Assembly: GCA_002779605.1 (NCBI GenBank)
Contig: PEWE01000010.1
Location: forward strand, 1 to 64,000
Origin: Zetaproteobacteria bacterium CG06_land_8_20_14_3_00_59_53
GTDB lineage: Bacteria; Pseudomonadota; Zetaproteobacteria; Mariprofundales; Mariprofundaceae
DNA: 64,000 nucleotides
Direction: 5' to 3'
The notes beneath the pieces are model-generated. The model was not told the DNA's origin. It did no database searches and worked only from the letters and a program-made list of their open reading frames with translations. Positions 59,933-64,000 of the stretch are shown here, in pieces. Each line of letters opens with the position of its first letter. Positions within the stretch are counted from its first letter, which is position 1. The position numbers and the translations under genes were made by a program.

Positions 59933-61344
59933 GTCTCGTCACCTCCGGCCTGAATGCCGTGCTTGTCACAGAGATAACGCATCTTGTCTTTGGCCCGCTC
60001 ACCGAACCCCAGCCAACGACCGGCACGCGCCTTGATCCGGCTGCTGCGCAGCAGCGCGGTTTCCACCAGCCGGCGCTCCATTTCATCCATCAACTGCTCG
60101 GCATTCACCCCGTCTTCAGGCAGGCGTTCCAGCCATGAGGCGATCAGGTCTTCGCGCTCCTGACGCACACGCGGGCCTTCCAGCGAAGGAACCGCCTCAA
60201 TGGTATTCCCCGCTGCCAGCACCACGGCACGCTCGATCACATTTTCCAGCTCGCGCACATTGCCCGGCCATGTATAGCCGGTGAGCTGCTGCATCGCGAC
60301 ATCGGAAAACCCCTGCACCGTTTTGTTGCACAGCAGCGCCTTGCGCTCGAGAAAATGCATCGCCAGCAGGCCGATATCCTGTGCATGCTCGCGCAGTGGC
60401 GGCACCTGGATATTCACCACATTGATGCGGTAATACAGATCGTCACGGAAACCGCCTGCCTCCACCATCGACTCAAGCGGCTCGCGGGTCGAACAGATCA
60501 GGCGCACATCCGAACGCAACACGGCATCGCTTCCGAGCCTTGAAAACTCACCGCTCTCCAGCACACGCAACAACTTGCCCTGCACGCCTGCAGGCAGGCC
60601 GGAAACCTCATCGAGAAACAGCGTGCCGCCGCTGGCCCGCTCGAACCAGCCGAGATGCCTGGTGGTCGCCGCCGCATAGGCACCCTTTTCGTGCCCGAAC
60701 AACTCCGATTCCAGCAGCCCCGCATCCATCGCCGCACAGTTCACGGCAATGAACGGACCGTCGCTGCGCACACTTCCGGCATGCAGCAGGCGGGCCACCA
60801 ACTCCTTTCCAGTGCCGGTTTCACCGCGAACCAGCACGGTGGAGGGTGCCGCAGCCACCTGCTCGATCAGGTCACGCAGGGAAACCATCTGCGGTGAATC
60901 CCCGAGCAGTTCCTGCCCCATACGGTTGTCCAGCAAGCGGGTTTTCTCCTGCTCGCGCAACTGCTGCATGCGTTCCTGCATGGCCGCATCGATGGTGCCT
61001 CGCACCTCATCGGGGTCGAATGGCTTGGCGAAAAAATCGAGTGCGCCGGCTTTTCTGGCCCTGACAGCCAGCTTGCGCTCATCGTGCCCGGTAATCACCA
61101 CCACCGGAATGTCGGTGCCCTCGCGACGCAAGCCTTCAAGATAACTCAGCCCGATATCGGGATTATCCGGCTCGGGAGGCAGAGCCAGATCGAGCACAAT
61201 CAGGTCGACACGATGACCGAGCAGAGCCTTGTCGGCCTGTTCGGTATCACCTGCCTCAACCACCTGATAACTGTCTTTGAGGAGCAGGCGAAGGTTCAGG
61301 CGGTTAATGTCGTTGTCGTCGACGATGAGGATAACGCGTTGCAT
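59929..61344 (-). CDS. NtrC/PrsR-like response regulator with altered GAFTGA loop
   Basis: A 471-residue protein. The receiver domain (1-120) has VDDND at 8-12, phospho-Asp in IVLDLALPPEPDN near 52 and Lys in FFAKPFD. The AAA+ domain (about 145-380) has Walker A GETGTGKELVARLLH near 172 and GGTLFLDEVSGLP near 240. The sigma-54 contact loop reads GAYAAA where GAFTGA is expected. The C-terminal Fis-type helix-turn-helix is weak (RWLGFGERAKDKMRY). The receiver resembles the PrsR group. The ATG at 61344 shares a base with the kinase stop. Confidence 0.85.
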   Translation of the reverse strand: MQRVILIVDDNDINRLNLRLLLKDSYQVVEAGDTEQADKALLGHRVDLIVLDLALPPEPDNPDIGLSYLEGLRREGTDIPVVVITGHDERKLAVRARKAGALDFFAKPFDPDEVRGTIDAAMQERMQQLREQEKTRLLDNRMGQELLGDSPQMVSLRDLIEQVAAAPSTVLVRGETGTGKELVARLLHAGSVRSDGPFIAVNCAAMDAGLLESELFGHEKGAYAAATTRHLGWFERASGGTLFLDEVSGLPAGVQGKLLRVLESGEFSRLGSDAVLRSDVRLICSTREPLESMVEAGGFRDDLYYRINVVNIQVPPLREHAQDIGLLAMHFLERKALLCNKTVQGFSDVAMQQLTGYTWPGNVRELENVIERAVVLAAGNTIEAVPSLEGPRVRQEREDLIASWLERLPEDGVNAEQLMDEMERRLVETALLRSSRIKARAGRWLGFGERAKDKMRYLCDKHGIQAGGDET

Positions 61345-62669
61345 CAGGACTCCCTTTCGGGATGAGCATGCCATAGCGGAAGACGCACATGAAAGGTGCA
61401 ACCTTTCCCCTCCCCGTCGCTATGCACGCTGATGCTGCCGTGATGCACGTCGATGATGCGCTTGCTCAGATAAAGCCCGATACCCAGACCGTTCGGCTTG
61501 CTGCTGGAGAACAGACGGAATGTACGTTCCTTCAAAAATGTCGCAGACATGCCGCAGCCGTCGTCGCGCACCCGAACCTCGACAGCTTCGCGATCAATCA
61601 CCGCTGAGATATGCAGTTCGCCCTTGCGCTGCATGGCCTGCACTGCGTTGTCGAACAGATTCTCGAACACCCCGGAGAGCATGGATTCATCGCCGCTCAC
61701 CGGCGGCAGCGCCGGAATATCGAGCACAATCCTGATACCTTCCGGCCACAGCCGTTCATCCACAGCACGGGACAACATCTGGCGCAGATCCAGCGGCGCG
61801 AGCTTCGGATGCAACGGAGCCTGAGGGTCGGCCAGTCGCTGCATCACCGTCTGCATGCGCCCGACCACCTTGCGGATGGATTCCACCAGCGGCTTTACAT
61901 CCTCCGGGTCGAGCTTGCCCGAGCCGATGTGATGCGCCAGAAACGAGAGATCATTGAGCCGGTTTTTCAGATCGTGCGAATGTAACTGACCGGCCACACG
62001 GGACAGTGAATCAAGCCGGGCGTTCTCGGCCTGCTGCCGGGTCAGTCGGGCATGTTCGAGACTCATCGCAGCGAATCGTGAAAGTCCGCGAAGTGCCTCG
62101 ATTTCATCCTCATCGGTCGCCATGCCGTTGTCATGCATGGCGAGATACAGCCAGGCACGACCCTGCCTGCGCGGCAGCTCAAGGCATAACTCGAAGGGGG
62201 CCGTGTCATCGAGCTTCAAGGGTGGTTCTGAAGGAGGCGTGAAGCCGCTTGCTGCATGCTCCGGATATGCACGCAGGCGTGTCGTGTTGTCAAACGTCTC
62301 CACCAGTGCCGCCGCCGGACGATGGCTGAGCATGCAGATACGCGCCAGCAGCGCCCGTTCGATGCCCTCCGCCGGCAACTCGGCAAGATCGCCTGCCCCC
62401 AGATGGCGTATCGCCTGAAGGGCATCGACATATTGCCGGAAGAACAGGCGATCGAATCCATGTTGCAGGGTATGCACCAGAGGCAGGAATATCAGCGCTG
62501 CCATCAAGGCCGCGAGCACCAATGCAGACATCGAGACCGGATGCCCGGTCACGGCATAGAATCCAGCCTCGATCAGCAGCAGTGATACGAAGAAGAAACC
62601 GAGTGTGAGAAGCAGCGCCAGCAGCCAGGCAGCTGCATGCCACAAACGGCGGCGGGAGAACCTCAACAT
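61344..62669 (-). CDS. Sensor histidine kinase with GAF-like domain (PrsK-like)
   Basis: A 441-residue membrane kinase. Two helices (about 10-33 and 45-66) have almost no periplasmic loop, so sensing is intramembrane or cytoplasmic. A GAF-like domain spans about 90-215. The phospho-His is in LHSHDLKNRLNDLSF near 235, an HDLKN pattern typical of the PrsK group. The ATP-binding part has FENLFDNAVQAMQ near 335, VRDDGCGMS and NGLGIGLYLSKRI. It is first in a three-gene operon with a regulator and a secreted protein. Confidence 0.88.
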   Translation of the reverse strand: MLRFSRRRLWHAAAWLLALLLTLGFFFVSLLLIEAGFYAVTGHPVSMSALVLAALMAALIFLPLVHTLQHGFDRLFFRQYVDALQAIRHLGAGDLAELPAEGIERALLARICMLSHRPAAALVETFDNTTRLRAYPEHAASGFTPPSEPPLKLDDTAPFELCLELPRRQGRAWLYLAMHDNGMATDEDEIEALRGLSRFAAMSLEHARLTRQQAENARLDSLSRVAGQLHSHDLKNRLNDLSFLAHHIGSGKLDPEDVKPLVESIRKVVGRMQTVMQRLADPQAPLHPKLAPLDLRQMLSRAVDERLWPEGIRIVLDIPALPPVSGDESMLSGVFENLFDNAVQAMQRKGELHISAVIDREAVEVRVRDDGCGMSATFLKERTFRLFSSSKPNGLGIGLYLSKRIIDVHHGSISVHSDGEGKGCTFHVRLPLWHAHPERES

Positions 62670-62691
62670 CGGCAGGCCGCCCGCATGAAAA

Positions 62692-63582
62692 TCAGGGAAG
62701 CGTCCGCTCCGGCTTGAGGCCGAAGGCCGTCAGGCTGGCATGCAACTCGGCACACAGATCATCCGGCAGTACGGTCAGCGGCAGGCGAACCTCGGCGCCG
62801 ATCCAACCCATCATGGCGCAAGCGGCCTTCACCGGAATCGGATTGCTCTGCACAAACATCACACGATTGAGTTCACGCATCGCCAACTGCGCCTTGCGCG
62901 CCTCATTCCAATCCCCCGCAGCAGCTGCATTGGTCAATCGCAACATGGCCTGCGGTGCCACATTCGCTACCACAGAAATCACACCTGCACCACCCAACGC
63001 CATAAACGGCAGTACCGTGGCATCGTCACCGGAGAAAAAGTCGATACGCCCCTCGCAGGCATCAAGGGTGGCATTGAACTGCTCCATATCGGCCGTGGCA
63101 TCCTTGATGCCGACGATATTGCTGATCTTCGACAGGCGCGCGACGGTTGCCGGCAGGATATTGGACTGCGTGCGGCCCGGCACGTTGTACACGATCTGCG
63201 GCAGGTGAACGGCATCGGCCACGGCCTCGTAGTGCCGGAAAATGCCTTCCTGAGTAGGCTTGTTGTAGTAGGGGGAGATCAGCAGAGCCGCATCCGCGCC
63301 CAGCGACTTGGCCGACTGGGTTAGTTCGATGGATTCGGCGGTATTGTTGCTTCCGGTTCCGGCGATCACCGGCACACGCCCTGCCACATGCTCGACCGTG
63401 ATACCGATCAGCCGCTTGTGCTCGGCAAAAGAAAGAGTGGCCGCCTCGCCCGTCGTGCCGGCGGGAACCACGGCATGCACACCGGCCTCGATCTGACGAT
63501 CCAGATGGGCGCGGAATGCGTCTTCATCGATTTGCCCGTTCTTGAAGGGGGTTAATAGTGCAGTGATGGTGCCGTGAAACAT
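62692..63582 (-). CDS. dapA: 4-hydroxy-tetrahydrodipicolinate synthase
   Basis: A 296-residue TIM-barrel aldolase joining pyruvate and aspartate semialdehyde in lysine and meso-DAP synthesis. The Schiff-base Lys is in NIVGIKDATADMEQ near residue 163, Tyr in QIVYNVPGRTQSNI near 135 and the GTTGEAATLSF motif near 43. GGAGG is five bases before the ATG. The neighbouring kinase gene is on the same strand but 22 bases downstream, so linkage is possible. Confidence 0.96.
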   Translation of the reverse strand: MFHGTITALLTPFKNGQIDEDAFRAHLDRQIEAGVHAVVPAGTTGEAATLSFAEHKRLIGITVEHVAGRVPVIAGTGSNNTAESIELTQSAKSLGADAALLISPYYNKPTQEGIFRHYEAVADAVHLPQIVYNVPGRTQSNILPATVARLSKISNIVGIKDATADMEQFNATLDACEGRIDFFSGDDATVLPFMALGGAGVISVVANVAPQAMLRLTNAAAAGDWNEARKAQLAMRELNRVMFVQSNPIPVKAACAMMGWIGAEVRLPLTVLPDDLCAELHASLTAFGLKPERTLP

Positions 63583-63658
63583 CGAAGCCTCCGTGTTGAC
63601 CGAACTATAACCGCTTCACCGCAGCGCGGAAGGGCGCGAAATCACGCCCTAAGCGTCA

Positions 63659-63940
63659 TCAGGTTTCGTAATCCGCCACCGTGCGGGAAACCGCCGCCTG
63701 CCGGATCAACGGCACCACGACCTGATGCGCGGGATGCGCCTGATAGGCATCCAGCGCCTCGCGACTTTCCAGATCGGCGACCAGCACCAGATCGGCGGAC
63801 TGCTCCGAGGCCAGAAAATCAATGCCGGCCTCGATGTTCAGCAGACCCGGAATGCGTCCGCGCATGGCCTCAAGCTGCTCCTTGAGTAGCGCCGCATCGG
63901 CCCTGTCGCGCAGCTTCCACATGACGATATGTCGAACCAT
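63659..63940 (-). CDS. Dabb-domain (stress-responsive A/B barrel) protein
   Basis: A 93-residue dimeric alpha/beta-barrel protein of the Dabb family. It opens with VRHIVMWKLRDRADAALLKE, has ADLVLVADLESREALDAYQA near residue 49 and ends in the YQAHPAHQVVVPLI helix/strand. Family members are stress-induced or act as small enzymes; no specific role is evident. It is a single gene, with dapA downstream on the same strand. Confidence 0.85.
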   Translation of the reverse strand: MVRHIVMWKLRDRADAALLKEQLEAMRGRIPGLLNIEAGIDFLASEQSADLVLVADLESREALDAYQAHPAHQVVVPLIRQAAVSRTVADYET

Positions 63941-64000
63941 CGATTCACTCCCTGTTATTGACTCAAAAACAAAACCTAGCCTGCCTTGTCCCGCGAAAAC
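63941..64000. other. Right-edge intergenic sequence
   Basis: These last 60 bases hold no gene. They are AT-rich around 63955-63975 (TTGACTCAAAAACAAAACC), possibly the promoter area of the Dabb gene or the flank of a gene outside the window. Confidence 0.3.

Overview
The window is a gene-dense, GC-rich stretch of a Gram-negative bacterial chromosome, almost certainly a proteobacterium. It encodes outer-membrane lipid trafficking (MlaFEDC and a YhdP/AsmA-like bridge protein), a MipA/OmpV porin-like protein, ZapD and YacG, SecA with the zinc-binding tail, SecG, SmpB and ClpB. A two-subunit glycine decarboxylase (GcvPA/GcvPB), ArgJ-type arginine synthesis, an ACR3/ArsJ arsenic set, a DUF992 protein and small cytochromes suggest a lineage outside the well-studied enterics. 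A Zetaproteobacterium (Mariprofundus-like) is one possibility, but that is inference from gene content only.

Left part (1-20.6 kb). After the tail of a transposase come maf, yacG and zapD (overlapping, minus strand), tRNA-Gly(CCC), a 365-base gap, then a long minus-strand block: mlaF-mlaE-mlaD-mlaC, the YhdP-like gene, dnaQ and a low-molecular-weight phosphatase. ilvE stands divergent to mlaF. Then follow a DUF992 protein, a secreted MsrA, argJ-mutT, mipA/ompV, secA-phnA, a protein with two cyclic-nucleotide-binding domains and a PLP aminotransferase.

Middle part (20.6-46 kb). hemJ precedes a lipoprotein solute-binding protein that overlaps a hybrid histidine kinase. folD-gcvT-gcvH-gcvPA-gcvPB forms a one-carbon operon, divergent from a ROK kinase, a VOC protein and a PNPOx-like protein. 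tpiA-secG-tRNA-Leu(GAG) is a common bacterial arrangement. A helix-hairpin-helix protein with a histone-H1-like tail and a small Cys-rich protein lead to ilvB-ilvN, which converges on a minus-strand block trpF-trpB-trpA-MBL hydrolase-accD-folC. argD-argF-argB-argG is divergent from that block.

Right part (46-64 kb). Two b561-type cytochromes are followed by an arsenic-resistance region: ArsR (overlapping the second cytochrome), ACR3, an ArsJ-associated GAPDH and ArsJ. It is interrupted by a minus-strand pair, an atpC with no other ATP synthase gene nearby and a Yip1-like membrane protein. Together GAPDH and ArsJ convert arsenate to 1-arseno-3-phosphoglycerate and export it, while ACR3 exports arsenite. 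Then come ugpQ-glpD (glycerophosphodiester to DHAP), a membrane adenylate cyclase, smpB, a mono-haem cytochrome c, clpB with a sigma-32-like promoter, a kinase/regulator/secreted-protein operon whose regulator has a changed GAFTGA loop, dapA and a Dabb-domain protein. No CRISPR array, prophage or rRNA was seen.
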